A stretch of DNA of 64,000 nucleotides from Mactra quadrangularis (Eukaryota; Mollusca; Bivalvia; Venerida; Mactridae). Where the stretch lies: the NCBI GenBank assembly GCA_025267735.1, contig CM046297.1:15402011-15466010 (forward strand), written 5' to 3'. This document shows, piece after piece, positions 36,201-50,014 of the stretch (position 1 is its first letter; each line of letters begins with the position of its first letter). Below the pieces are notes generated by a model. That model was not told where the DNA came from, did no database searches, and saw only the letters and a list, made by a program, of their open reading frames with translations. A program made the translations under genes and the position numbers.

Positions 36201-38324
36201 GAGAGGTCATTATACTGATTACATTTCAATTGTAGGACAAAATTTCTTGTCACAATGCTTGATAAGGTCCTGCCTAGATCTGCCTGTTTCAGGGAATTGC
36301 TCAAATATAGCCAAATTTACCCTTTAAAACTTTACAGAACCTTCCAAATAAACACCCTAGACCAATCCAATAAACTCACCTTTCACCTTAATGTTACTAT
36401 ATCACAATCAATTTAAATGGTCCATTAAAATTTCACAATATTTACATAAAATCCACACAAAAATATCACAAACATTTCCTTTGAAATTTGACACGATAAA
36501 ATTACTCTAAACACAAAGAGAATCAAGGAGACAAAAAACGAAAATTTCTCCCAATAACACAAATTTTATATCGAAAATAGAAAAATACTCTATTCCAATA
36601 ACACACAAAAGAATACGAAACATAACAGTGAAATCATGAGCTTAATTCCAAAAATAGAATATGCACCTCCTTTAAATCCCCAATCAAAATTAAATCATCA
36701 TACAGATCCCTATAGCACTATTAATCACCTTTTCAGAGTGTTAAAGCACCCATCAATTAAATGTATTATCTAAGATCCATCACAAATGCTTTACAAGACA
36801 ATGACATAGTCTAACAGTTCTATATAGACGAAACAAAACATTGCAGTGTGGTAGTGTCTTACAATAGTAGTAGTAGCACCAAGTCGAAAAATCAGCTGAT
36901 TGGTAAATCATAAAACCTGATCAAAATAACCGATCACTACTATGTCATAGAAGCTATGACACACTCAGAGACTGGTTTTAATTATAACGCTGAGTCACAT
37001 GTCGTCATATAGATTGCACTATGAGGTTCTTATGCTAAATTCTACGCTAAATTCTACATAAACACGGCAAGGTACATGGAATTATTGGTAAATTATTATT
37101 GATGATCAGACGGTACAATTTTGTCTGGTTATGTCGTCTGCTGCATACTGTCACAGTCTGCATTGTTAATGTAGCCATTATATGAGATATTTAAATTTTT
37201 GTGTCACAGGGACAGTAGGAATAATGTGACAAATATTGATTCAGGTCACAGCTGGCTTACGACTGAGGAGCAGACGGCAAAGATAGTAGAAAAATGCTCT
37301 TCAATAATCAACAGAGAGAGTTAAAATTGGTCTTTGTAAATCAACAGCAGAAAATTGGTCTTAACAAAATATTTAAAAGCTGAGTGTTTCATGCACAGTG
37401 CATAGTTATGTACAAATGCCTTGCTTGGCCCCTCAGGAATAAGAAATTCTGATAGAAATTTCTGCTATTGGAAAATCTAAGTGGGTTTCTGAATAAATAA
37501 TCAAGTGATTGATACCATTGATAGTCTAGTATCTGGTTCCAATATTGTCTTGTTTTTGTCCAGAGCAATATTTGACATTTTTGAATAGAAGGGCACTTGT
37601 AAGTAAAATTTCGTGAGGGCTGACATCTGAAATCAGTTACCATGGAAACCAAGATGGCATCCATGATGGAAAATTGACACAGAGAGCTGAGATAACAGAA
37701 CTAATGCATTATGTTGCAATATAAATAATCTATAGTACATGTAGCTAAGTACTTCATTTTAAAAAACATTTCAATGAAGGATCTAGTTGTCATAAAAAAC
37801 AAACAAGAAAACGGCAAATAATCAGTGTATAGTTTTTACATTGATCTGCACAATGTAGAGATAAATACATATCTGTTTGTAAAATGTCAATAAAGTCAAA
37901 TCAATATAGAACATAAAAAACATACAGAGATATTTTAAGTTCAAATAGACTGCACCAATCAATCATAACACAAGATTTTATACAAATAATTTAATGTGAA
38001 AATATAAACATTTTCACTTTTTACATGTATTTACCACAAACTGCACTTCGCTACTCTAGTTTAACCGTGCTACACCCATAACATGAACTCTAAAATAGAA
38101 CTGTGCCATTGAGTGCATCAAGTAAAACAAAAATTTAAATGTTTTGTGTACTCGGCATTTTTGTTTTCTAACGTGATCCATTATTCTATTTTATTACATG
38201 TAATTAGTACGGCAATCATCTATAGTGTTTAACAGGTGTTTGCATGAACCTCTCTAGAATAAATCAAATACTTATTAAATACTATAATAAATTTTCTAGA
38301 GGCAATTCTAGTATACTGGGTTTA

Positions 38325-38400
38325 ATCCCATGTCAACACAATTTAGGTAATTTTACGGAGCCAGCGCACCTTTCCCATAAGATGTGGCCAATGAAATTGA
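38325..38400 (-). mobile_element. SINE tail fragment
   Basis: It has CTGGGTTTAATCCCATGTCA followed by a short piece resembling the body of the SINE at 32028 (CCAGCGCACCTTTCC). The head is absent. Confidence 0.5.
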
Positions 38401-39409
38401 TTAAGTGTAAAAATTGAAAATTTTTGTAATTTAAGGTTCTTTCAATAATACCAATTTTGGACAGTTTTTAAGACATATAAGGACAGATCAGGTATAAAAA
38501 AGACAGTAAAATTGTCAACTCAGAAATACAGCAAGTGAAGTGAGTAATACAAAACCTAACAAATAAATGACCTCTAATTAAAGGGAGAGTCATTGTGAAC
38601 CACTCATTAACAAGATAGAGTCACTATAAACCATGTCACATGATGTACTCATGTTGACAGTTAACATAGATATAATTATATAATACTTAACTATAAATGT
38701 CTATAGTCATTGACAGGTTAACATGTCATCTTGGACACTGAACTAATTGAATCAAACACTAATTAAAACACTTGATGATAGTGACCAAAGATGGATGTTT
38801 TTTTATGGAGGTTCTACCATTTACTTTTTCCAATGAGGTAATTCCGAGTTACTGAGTACTTTATTTTGAATCCCATTTTCTCAACAAAATTTGCACTGAA
38901 TTTGAAAACTTTAATAGAGATCTAATGATCCTGTACTGTGAGGGGTCACCTGCCAGAAGAGTGATTTTAATGATCAGGGGTTATAGTAAAAAGTAAATAA
39001 AGTCAGCCGAACATGTACATGTACATGGTAGCAGACTTTAAACTGCACTACTTTATCATATTTTTGTTTTGTTTTTTCTTCAAGAAACAAAACTCTAAAA
39101 CAACTGTCTCTAGAAACAACAAAAAAACCCAACAGAACACAAGGTAAGAAATTCATTTACCAATTAATTCAAGTTTTCATGGAGATAAACAACAATGTTC
39201 ACACTATAATTAATCAATTATAACAACACTTACAATATGTACATTTTGTAACAACAGTAGCATCACTTGTTAGCACCAAGAATACAATTATTTCTAAAAT
39301 AATTAATCCACAGCTGATGTAACCATGAGCAAACATAAACTTTCAGAACATAACAATGTAATGTAGCAATCACTAGCTATTTCAGATTGCTATAACACCT
39401 GTGTTATTG

Positions 39410-39600
39410 TTGATTTTTTTCAACTATTAAAGGCTCATTTATTAACTTTGATGTTATAAATACTCAATATTTGTTGCATAATCCCCTAACATAAATACAG
39501 AAGTACATATTATTAAGTGCTGTAGTGAATATTTAAACCAGTGGGGGAATATTTAAATCAGTGGGGACATTTAAATCAGTGGGGTTGTTAAATGCACAAA
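39410..39600. mobile_element. Palindromic MITE family copy h (degenerate)
   Basis: It contains ATAAATACTCAATATTTGTT, ACAGAAGTACAT and a triplicated TTTAAATCAGTGGGG-like right arm. It is the most decayed member accepted. Confidence 0.6.
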
Positions 39601-41449
39601 TGACATATAAACAAAATTAAAGCAACATAATATAAACAAAAAAAACTGTTTCTTAATTACTTTTCATTAATTTTAACTATATTGTTTTTCAAAACCTTTT
39701 CATTTGAAACTCGGTCCTATCCCAACCTTAAATGTTTAATAATTGCAGTGTTTGTCAGTGACTGTATAATGTAGTTAAAGTTGGACAATATTTTATTGGA
39801 AGATCAAGCAATATTGTCATTAACTGGGGAGCCAAACTTTTGTTGTCATAACATACAGATGATATATAGGAGTTTTCCTGGCAATCAAGCAAGACAAGTA
39901 GGTGTCGATTCATTGTTGTTAACTTGATTTAGGATTGTTAGTGTAGATACTGCCAATATTTGACTAATAACAATACATTACTATTTGTTATAATCTATAA
40001 ACAATGAACATAATCAACAAACCCAGTTCAAAACAACACCATACCTAAACAATCAACTTATACAAGGTCCATTCTTGCAGAACACTCCTCAAATTTAGTG
40101 GGAATACTTTATTTCGGCATCAATAATGACTATAAACATGACTATTAGATGGCTGAGGTTGTTATTGGGAGGTTGCTGTTATTAGAAGATTGCTGTTATT
40201 GGGAGGCCAGGCAGTTATTAGAAAGTGAATGCCATTGAAAGTTGATAGTTATTCATAAGTGGCTGTTGTTGACAGGTTATTGTTATTTCAAGATGTGTGT
40301 TTAATGAGTGATTGCTATTCCCTGGTAAAGGTGGCTGTTGTTGACAAGTAGCTATTGTTAGGCTGTTGATAAGAGGTAGCATTTCTAGATTGGCCACTAT
40401 AGAGTAAGCAACCCCTGCAAAATGAACATAATCAAAACATGGTTAACTATGCCTGAAACATTCTCAGACTATAGTTGACACTGAAATGACCATGTTTTAT
40501 CCATGGTATTACCCATGTTTCAAGTCATGGTTAACCCAAGTTCCAAGCCGTGGTATAATGCCAGATTTGTTACACGTACTATGATCTCATGTCATTACTA
40601 TTCATAGAGAGTTCATTGTTTCAAGTCATACATATAAAATGGTTGCCAAGGTTATAATCATATTATATTGATACATAAACTATCTTACCACAGAAATCAA
40701 TTAATGCTGGAGATTTAATTTGTAACATATGGTTCACCTGAGATAAGCAACAATACAACAATAGTGACTAATAAGCCATGGGATAAATGTGGGTTAGGTT
40801 CTTTTCTGCAACGCTTGCAACAGAGGCCTTCAAGGACTAGATAAATCAGGGTTATGTTTTTCAGATTTTATTTACCGAACATAGCCATGCTTGCAACCGA
40901 GGCCTTTAGCCACTATGTAAAGCCACAAAGATCCCTAAATCAGGGTTACGATTTCCAGATTTTTCTTCTGAACATAGTAATTCTTGTAACAGAGATCTGC
41001 AGGTACTATGTGAGCTACATATGTGGCCTGATGGCCCTGCTGCTGTTATTTAATGAGACTCTGACAAGCAATGAGTGATAAAATTTATTTGAATCTTCTA
41101 AGGATCTCATACACCATGATCTGTCTGAGCCATATAAAATTAAAACTGAAATGCTCAGCTGTCAATGCAAGTCTTATAGACATATGACACAAAAAGTACC
41201 ACAAATTGGAAGAGATGTACCAGACAAAAATATAATATACAGGACTAATAGCTTTTGGCGTTTCTTTACAACACAAGAGTCTGGATACAGTAAGCATTAT
41301 TACAATAGCCAAACTTGACCAAAGTATGTTAGCAGGGCTCTGAGCTTAGCCTTGAGAAGTTGAACTCATGACCACCAGACTGAAAGTCAGAGATGCTTAA
41401 CCAAGCTACTGGGATGAGCTTAGTCAATTTGATGTTAACAAATTGTTGG

Positions 41450-41681
41450 CTTAGGCCATCACAAATTGATCATATGTTCTATGGATTCACTCACACCTTA
41501 ATTTTGACGTTTTTTACAAAAAAAATATTTTTATTTCCTCACTCGCTCATAAAAATTTGGTCAAACAGCTATATAAAGCAAGTGAATCAAGACTTTTTTT
41601 AATTTTTTTTCCTCGCTCGCTCGCCCCATTTTTTTTCTAGAAAAATCCATAGAACATATGATCAACTTGTTGTGGCCTAAG
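41450..41681. mobile_element. MITE with 38-bp terminal inverted repeats
   Basis: Left arm 41450-41487 starts CTTAGGCCATCACAAATTGA and contains TCATATGTTCTATGGATT. Right arm 41644-41681 is its reverse complement with about three mismatches. The interior has T-rich CCTCACTCGCTC/CCTCGCTCGCTCGCC motifs. There is no coding content. Confidence 0.88.
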
Positions 41682-43019
41682 TGCAAAATGGTCGTAAGAT
41701 ACGACTGTCTTGCACTGAGCCTGCTGAATATTATAACATAATTAAACAAAGATCTTACCTTTCATACAAACTATAGGTTGTGATAATACTAAAGTAAATG
41801 TTGATTTATAAATCTTTCCATGCATTGTTGTAATAGTATATCCTATACTGCTCATAATCTAATTAATATACTTAATTAATTATCCTCATCATTAATTATA
41901 CAATTAACAGTTCATAAACTCGCTTTGTTATCTGATTTGGATTTTTGTTTAATCTCATTTCTATGTCAAATTGTCCATAATTATTTATATGTTATTGTCA
42001 CTTCATATCTCTATGTACTTTTGTTATTATTTCATTTTATTTCAAATTGTTCATAACATATTTCAAAATTCCTTTTTTCCATTACAAGTCTTTCACATAA
42101 TTATGCAGTCTTTTAAGTCCATTAGTACAATTTCTGAAGTCTATTTCCCACATTCTTCAAAAAAGTTTAATAGTCATTTTTACAATTTCAAAGTAACAGT
42201 ATTTTTTGCACAAATTCAACATCCTTTTTATACAATCACCATCATGACACAATCCATTTCACACATAGTTAATTTATTTACAGCTTAATGAGTCAATACA
42301 TGCTTTTTAAATACTAACTACATTAATAAAAAAAAAAATTCCAACTTTTTTTCAAATTGAATATTTTTTCTGCAAAAAATCTGAATAGAAAAATACTAGA
42401 AATAATTAATATTGTAAAATCCAACTGAATTTCAACCTAAATAGATCAATTAAATCTTAAATTGAAATCTAAATATCCATGCAATCAAGTTAAATTTATA
42501 GCTTTGTTTTAAATGGTACAGATCAAATTATTATTATTTATTTACATATGCATGTTCACAATGCATGTATTGAAACAGGCAAGTTAAATATAGCCAAATA
42601 TACAGACATGGGTAAAATGTCAAAATTTCCAAAATCCTGATATCCTTGATTTTCACGATTGCAGCATCTTTTTTTACATAGGAAAAGAACCCTTTCTCAT
42701 TACCCAAAAATCCAGAACTCCAGGATAAATCCTGGAGACGTTTACCCATGTACTGAAACACATCAAATAAACTCACAGACCAAAAACAGTAGCAGTCATG
42801 ATTTCCCCTATCAAGCCTATTAAGTTATTTATCTAGAGTAATTAATTACACTAATGTACTCCTAAGATTGTTTTAGTTTTATCTAATTAGGACCAATTAG
42901 GAAATATTGTCACTTTAACCAGTCTGTTTACCTCATGTTATCATTCTTGTTGCAATTTATCTTTTAACAAATTCCCCATTAAGGTAGGATTCATCTATTG
43001 GACTCATTACATATAACTG

Positions 43020-43320
43020 TGTTTGGTTAATTTTAAGATATAGCGTCACACATGGTATAAGTTATATCACAGAAGTCAATCAACCTACTCACTGTTCCTG
43101 GAAAGGCTAAATCTCTGGATTAAGCTGTTTACCAACTACTAGGCACATATTTACATCAATGTCTGACTACTGCCCTACATGATTTAGAATCAGCAGTAGG
43201 AGGGAGAATGGCTGTAGAAATGATTTCATGACCAAGCTCCACATAAGTATGCCCTACCTGTGAATCGAACCTACAACCCCTTGATCAAAGGCATGAGTGC
43301 AACCAACTGAGCAAGACAGT
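43020..43320 (-). mobile_element. SINE copy
   Basis: This is a nearly complete family member: AACCTACTCACTGTTCCTGG, TCAGCAGTAGGAGGGAGAAT, and head GTGAATCGAACCTACAACCC with CAACTGAGCAAG. The tail side is decayed. Confidence 0.85.
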
Positions 43321-43859
43321 GTTTTTTATTTTCTTAACACCAACATTACTAACACATAGTATTTGAATATTGCACGACATTGGACCATGACTCATCATGC
43401 GCAAAAGGAGAATACCCTACCTTAACAAAATTGATATTGCCCATTAATGTACAACACATTAAAACCCATTGCATTTACAAATTACTATGCAAACAAATAA
43501 AGAGATAATATTATGTTTTTTTGCACAAATTGCTAACATATATAGTTATGGGAAAACTGGAGACTTCGGTTTGGTTTTATTTATTTTTGTGGTAATGTAG
43601 CTTATATTAAGATTTAAAGTGACATTATATGTAATGTTATAAAAGACCATAGGTTCAAGTATCATATAGTGCATACATCATACCAGTGTGGAAAATAATG
43701 AGTCACTCAATGTGGCATGTTTAGTGCATCTCAGTACAAGTCTTTTGATAAAACATTAGCAGACTGCTTGAATATAGTAAAATTTACAGACAGAAACACT
43801 AACAGAGCTTGCAAAAGTTGAATTATGGCAGGCAGTATGAGGGCTATATGATAATAGTC

Positions 43860-44100
43860 TACCATGGTATACTATGGTAGATCATGGTCATAATACCATG
43901 GCCTACCGTGCTTGACCATGTTTTCTTCAATGGTACCATGGGTTTTGACCATGAAGGACTGTGTTCAACCAAGGTCAGTGACCACAATTGGTGACCATGG
44001 TAAAAAACCGTTGAGCCATTTCACACAACATGGTTGACCATGGTAATACATCCATCATCTACCATGGTATACCATGTATGGTAGACCATGGTCATACCTC
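43860..44100. repeat. ACCATGGT-rich foldback
   Basis: A dense series of ACCATGGT or one-base variants lies here, with outer parts TACCATGGTATACTATGGTA and TACCATGGTATACCATGTAT able to pair. A related but weaker series is at 40440-40570. Confidence 0.7.
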
Positions 44101-44559
44101 CTTTATTTCACCTGGGTAGGAAAGCAAAAAGGGATGATATGCTACAACAACAAGCTATGAGGGCATCTACCATTGGCTATGCAACTTAGAGACACAATTC
44201 CATTACAGAATTTTTACCTGTGGTGACTTAGACTCAATATCACATTGATTTTTTTCTTCAACTAATTGATTTTATCTGTACAGTTATAAATAACATGCAA
44301 TTAACAGCTGAAGTAACGACCTTCACACATGCATCAACGTAACAAAAAATTCTGCAATTTATTATGAAAATAATTATTATGTAAATGGTTTACTTCCTAA
44401 ATATATTATAAATTAATTAAATATGTAATTCTATATCAGGTTCTTGTTAAGAAAAGTTATTTATAGTGTATAGCTTATTTATTTTTTCTATCATTACAAT
44501 AAAATTTGGCAAACTAGACAAAATATCTCGGTCAAAGTTTTAGCTTAATACACAGAAAT

Positions 44560-44680
44560 TTATTCTGTTAATGTTCGACCAAATTTTGGTCATGAAAAGC
44601 TCAGAGAGGTTCTGATTAGACAAGATGCTTTCAAATGATCAGTGGACTTGTGCGCTACCAACTAAGCTAGCCGGGTGGCA
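44560..44680 (-). mobile_element. SINE fragment, tRNA-like head
   Basis: Only the head is clear: GACTTGTGCGCTACCAACTA followed by AGCTAGCCGGGTGG, preceded by a decayed B box (GAGGTTCTGATTAG). Confidence 0.65.
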
Positions 44681-45305
44681 TATAGTCTTCAGGTATTATC
44701 AAAATACAAAAGATGATAATTGATTTTTAATATTTAAACATTTTTTACTAAAATGTTCCGAACATTTTAACCTAGTGACCATCAATTAATCTCTTTAATT
44801 AACAAAATCAATTATTTAATTGGGTGTAATGAAGTGTAACAAAATTCTAAATATAGATTGTCATGATTTACTATCTGTTAGAGTACATTTTTTACATTAT
44901 TTTATCATCTAATCAGATAATGACCAGTGTATGGCGTACAGTCTATTATAGAATAGCTAGACATAATAAAAACATTTGATTTTTATCTTGAATATATAAA
45001 GTGGGTGGGGTATCTGATAACAATCAAACCCTATGTAGTAATACAGTAAAACCAGTTTGCCTGTTATAGTCAACAGTCAGCACCGTAACTCAGTTGTCTA
45101 AAGCTAGTGACTAGTGAATACTGATTTGGGATTGCAAAAAAAATACATATTTCTTACAGATGGGCAAAGTGATAATTTTGTTTTTTACTATGAAAATATA
45201 TCAATCAGATAAGTGCTCAATAAAGCTCAAGAAATTAAAGTTGACAACTGAGAAAGACGTAAGAAAAAGCTTTACTGGCAGCTAAAAAAGAAATGTTGTA
45301 GAATT

Positions 45306-45775
45306 GGCAATTTTCATCAGATGTTGCAATATAGCGGTAACAATGGGCAATTTTCATCAGATATTGCAATATAGCGGTAACTATGGGCGATTTTCATCAG
45401 ATATTGCAATATAGTGGTAACTATGGGCAATTTTATCAGATATTGCAATATAGTGGTAACTATGGCAATTTTTATCAGATATTGCAATATAGTGGTAACT
45501 GTGGTAATTTTTATCAGATATTGCAATATAGTGGTAACTATGGGCGATTTTCATCAGATATTGCAATATAGTGGTAACTATGGGCAATTTTATCAGATAT
45601 TGCAATATAGTGGTAACTATTGGCAATTTTCATCAGATATTGCAATATAGTGGTAACTATGGGCAATTTTCATCAGATATTGCAATATAGTGGTAACTAT
45701 TGGCAATTTTTATCAGATATTGCAATATAGTGGTAACTATGGGCAATTTTATCAGATATTGCAACATAGTGGTAA
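45306..45775. repeat. 40-bp (39/40) tandem repeat, about 12 units
   Basis: The unit has core TTTTCATCAGATATTGCAAT and end ATAGTGGTAACTATGGGCAA. Single-base length differences (39 or 40) shift the frames, giving several short spurious open frames on both strands. It is not in any recognised gene. Confidence 0.95.
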
Positions 45776-47954
45776 CTTGGTAATAGCTGTTTTTGACAAA
45801 TTATCGTAGTTGAAAAGTGGATGTATAAGAGAGTTGGTTGAAATAGGGAAACAGACATTAAGGGACAGGTTTCACTGTACTTCAATTATAACTTTAGGTA
45901 TATTTTATCAAAGGTATAATATCCCCCATAGACCACAGACAATGAATTTTATCATGAATCTACAAACGAAACTTGAAGGCCATTTTCAAATACAGTCCTT
46001 TTTCTTCATAGGCCATCCTTAAAATTTAACTGCAAACACATTCATACTAGTGGGAAACTGTTGAACAGAAATGAATGTAAGCGGAAAAATATGACTAGAG
46101 CTGGGATTGAGCTTCTAAATCTTTAAGTCCACATTACCAAAACACCATAAAACTAGCATGAAACAAGGGGTCTATTATTTTAAGTCGGTCAGTGAGCTAC
46201 AATAAGTATGTTTGTAAACAACTTATTAACTGATGAAATTCTTCAATCTTAAACGAGGTCAAATTACATTTTTTTCAAAATTTTTGAAATTCAATATCAA
46301 GTTAAACTAATTGGTAAAATTATTTAAATATTTGTGTTACCATAGCAATAAACAGACTGTGTATCATAACACTAAGCAAAATTACTGGTCTAATACTAAA
46401 TTTAACCAATTATTGTTTTCTTACTATATTCAACCAAATTAAGTCCATCAATTCTAGCAATAATTATTACAGTAAAATTTTGGTCTAGTAATGTTTTAAT
46501 TTATGAAGACTCTTAATGTTTAAAATCCCATTCAAAACAGCAATTTCTTGTCTATTTGACCAAGAAACTTAATTGTAATCACATTTTATACTGAGGAACT
46601 CAGAAGAGAGGGCTGGAGAGTTTTTTCTAATCAGAAATCATTTTAATAATAAAGTTAAAAAATATGTAACAAACTATAGTAATAAAGAAAATGGATTAAT
46701 GCTGTGATTCATCATTGAATGCTAAATATAAATAATACTTGTTAATTAACATTCTATATTGATGGCCATACAATAAACTTTTCTTGAAAATCAATGTAAA
46801 AAAGGTTTTTAAAATTTAATTATTTGAGACATTAAAATTTTAGTTGAGTTATTAAACCGTAGAAGGTATATAGTTGAATTTAAAAACACAAAAATTGTTT
46901 TTTAGTATTTTCCAAAATTAATAAATGCAAGTAATTTTTTAATTTAATTATTTTAGTATCAACACATGAATTAAACATTAAACATTTCTGTAAATAATCA
47001 GCATCACTTTTTCAGATTAATGCATAAAAACACACTTTAAAAAACCCAACACATTTCCAAAACAAAAATTAAAATTCATATAATTTATCCATTTACAATA
47101 AATTCCATTTTTCACAAACACAGAATACAAACTACTCCATACCAAAAACACTCAGTCACAGAAACAAATCACTACTTTAATATAAGTCACACGTAATCCG
47201 AGATGATGAAGTCACAAATACGGAAATAAAGTCACAGATTTCCAGTGCAAATAAATAAACCAAATATAGTTTATACCAATAAAACACATTGTTAAGTTAA
47301 ATAATATAAAAAGGTGTAAATGACTAAGTCGTGTCAATTGACGATGGCCGAGTGTACAAACTATAAAACATTTTCTACTATACAGACATTTACGCTAAAA
47401 ACCAACAAATAGTATATACTGAGACACGTTGCCCTGAGGGTCGTATACAAAACAATTGACTTTTAAACAGTTTATTTATCAGTCTGTCAAAATCACTATC
47501 AACAACGTTAGTCAAAAGCCACTTAATAACAATAGTAATAAAAATAAGTTGATTTGCACCTAAGTTAGAAATGATTGACAATGTTGGTGTAATTTCTTTC
47601 AATGTCAAACATACTGACAATCGTACAATCGTAACATTAATGGACACAGAGATCTTAGAGCATCAGTTTATGTATTGAAAATCGGCCATACCAATTTTTG
47701 TCAATCATCTAATTTCTAGGGAAATCTTGCATCAGTTTATAGGTATTAAAAGTCAACCATACCTATTTTAGTTAATCTAAAACATTTTTTTTAAAGGAAA
47801 CAGTGATTTATTTTAGTTTCTTTCTTTAAAACAACCCCTGTCTTTCTATATATGTATGAATTTTCACCCTTCATTTTCCTAATAAGTGAAGTTTTAAAAA
47901 TTTTATAATTAATTTCTTAAATCTATATATTTGTATTTTATACACTTTATGCCT

Positions 47955-48292
47955 CAGTCCCATAAAATTGTACCTTGTTGCGAACCCGTACATGTGGACA
48001 GCCGTAGGCCGTGGAGAGCCTTGCGTATCAATGGGACAGTACGCACATGGCACAAAACAACACCCGTACGGAGCTGTAGCTGGAAGATATGCAAGTTTAA
48101 TCCATACTCAGCCACGATTGTGTTCACGATTTGACTTTAAACTGATACGTGTTTCCATGGCTCACCTCACGGACCCTGGTAAAAACATAACAGTCCGTAT
48201 GGGTACGCAAGAGTTCGTACAAGTACTTGCGAAGCTTGATCGCACGGCCCCCGTGCGGTGCCCTCACGGCTATTTTTATGGTTATGGGACTG
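47955..48292. mobile_element. CpG- and GTAC-rich element with CAGTCCCATAA ends
   Basis: It is bounded by the perfect 11-bp inverted repeat CAGTCCCATAA / TTATGGGACTG. The 338-bp interior is much richer in G+C and CpG than its surroundings and repeats CCGTAC/GTACG motifs. A 112-codon open frame crosses it but ends outside and has no recognisable content. Confidence 0.75.
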
Positions 48293-49666
48293 TAGCATTA
48301 CTCTAATAAAAAGCTTATTTATGTTTCACACCCTGCCGCAAACAGAGATAAGACATTACATGGTTGCTATTACATTTTGACTTTTTCTTCGCACATAAAG
48401 CAATCTTTTAGCCAAAGGGGTCACCAGAGTCCTTCTATGAAGCAGTTTCATAATTTTAAATCGCATACAAGAAAAATAAATAAATTTCCTTGTAGGCTAT
48501 ACTTTGTTTAAAAGAGCAAAGCTAAGTTTTGTATGTAAATGTTAAATGTCATAGAATACAATATATTTAAAAGTCAAGAATATTAAACCAAGATTTTTAT
48601 AGTTAATTATCACATTTCAAAACTGTTAGTCACCTTAATTTATTAATGTACTCTGCTATAAAAGTATGATAATTATGACTTTCTATTGTATGCTTGATTT
48701 TTTTCCTGGATTTTATACTTTTTTAAAACATTTTTTTGTAATTTATGACAGTCAACTCACCTAATCATGTTTCCTTTGACTATTTTCTTTTCAACCAACT
48801 AGCCTTTCACAAAAATAAATGCCAACACAGTTATTTTTCCAAAAATTGAGAAAATGATACACATTATTTTCCAATTTTCATGGAAGAGCATGGCCAGCCA
48901 GGGGTGGAATTCTGCATTTTTTGACAAGCCCATGGACTGTAATCACATTTGGAAAATTGAACTGTCTCAGCTGGCAAAATGTCTCAAGTCAGACAATTTG
49001 AGCATCATTCTGCATCCCATCCTGCAACCACTGTCTTGTATCAAGCCGAATCGCTGGAACAAAGCCTAGAATCACTTACCCTGTCTATAGATGCAGACAG
49101 TCATGCATGGTGTTAAAGCATGATTAAAAAAAAATCAGGAAACTCTAATGCACATTGACATTAACACTAAGTGCATAGCAAGTAAAAATTACCCCATGAC
49201 AAAAATTATAAAATGAAAAGTAAACAGAAAATAAAAAAACCGAAGAGATAAAAACGTTTATGATTTGTTTAAATTGTCACTAAATCATCAATTTCACTCT
49301 AACTTTACAACTATCAATCACCAGATGATCGTGGGTGGATTTTAATGCAATTTAGAGTAGTTGGGGAGATGTGTCGTAGTTTGAAGAGAAGTGTTGCCAC
49401 GTATTTACGCCCAAATATGATTGCAGGGTGTGTTTGAAGTGTTGTAGACTGCATCAAATTTCAACATAAAACAAATTTTATTAATGTAAACATTATCATT
49501 ATGTCATAAAAAAAAAATCCATTAATTTTTGTAATTGAAAATACAAAGTGCAGCATACAACTATGTCATTAACAAGTCAGGTGTTGACATCATATAAGCT
49601 TCAAGGTTAAAAGAATTTTTTAACATGAACTTTGAAGTTAGACTCAGCTTAACTATGAGCCATATT

Positions 49667-50014
49667 TTGGTTTGGTTTTAATGCCATAGCCACAAATTGT
49701 ATAGGTCATTATTATGGCAGTCTATCAACCTACTCACCATTCTAGGAAATGCTAAACCTCTGGATTTAGCTTTTGACCAGTTACTAGGTGAAATGCTTCA
49801 GTCAGTAACTGACATCTGCTATAAATTATTTAGAATCAGTGGTAGGAGGGAAGATGGCAGTAGAAAATATTTCATGACCAAACTCTGCATTGCAGCCTGG
49901 GAATAAAACCTACCAACCCTTGATCACTAGATCGTGATTATGCTCTATGAAGAGTGAGGCGATTACTGAAGACGATGATGACTTGTGGCCTTACCGACTA
50001 AGCCAACCAGACAG
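49667..50014 (-). mobile_element. SINE copy with extra segment in the head
   Basis: The body matches the family (AATGCCATAGCCACAAATTG, AATCAGTGGTAGGAGGGAAG). Between the B-box part (GGGAATAAAACCTACC) and the A-box part (CCGACTAAGCCAACC) lie about 50 extra bases, so this copy is a variant or carries a small insertion. Confidence 0.8.

Noticed and set aside
45317..45650. Several 62-81-codon frames on both strands
   Set aside because: All are translations of the 40-bp tandem repeat.
47968..48306. 112-codon plus-strand frame in the CpG-rich island
   Set aside because: It lies almost wholly inside an element with inverted ends, has no recognisable motif, and is explained by local G+C content.
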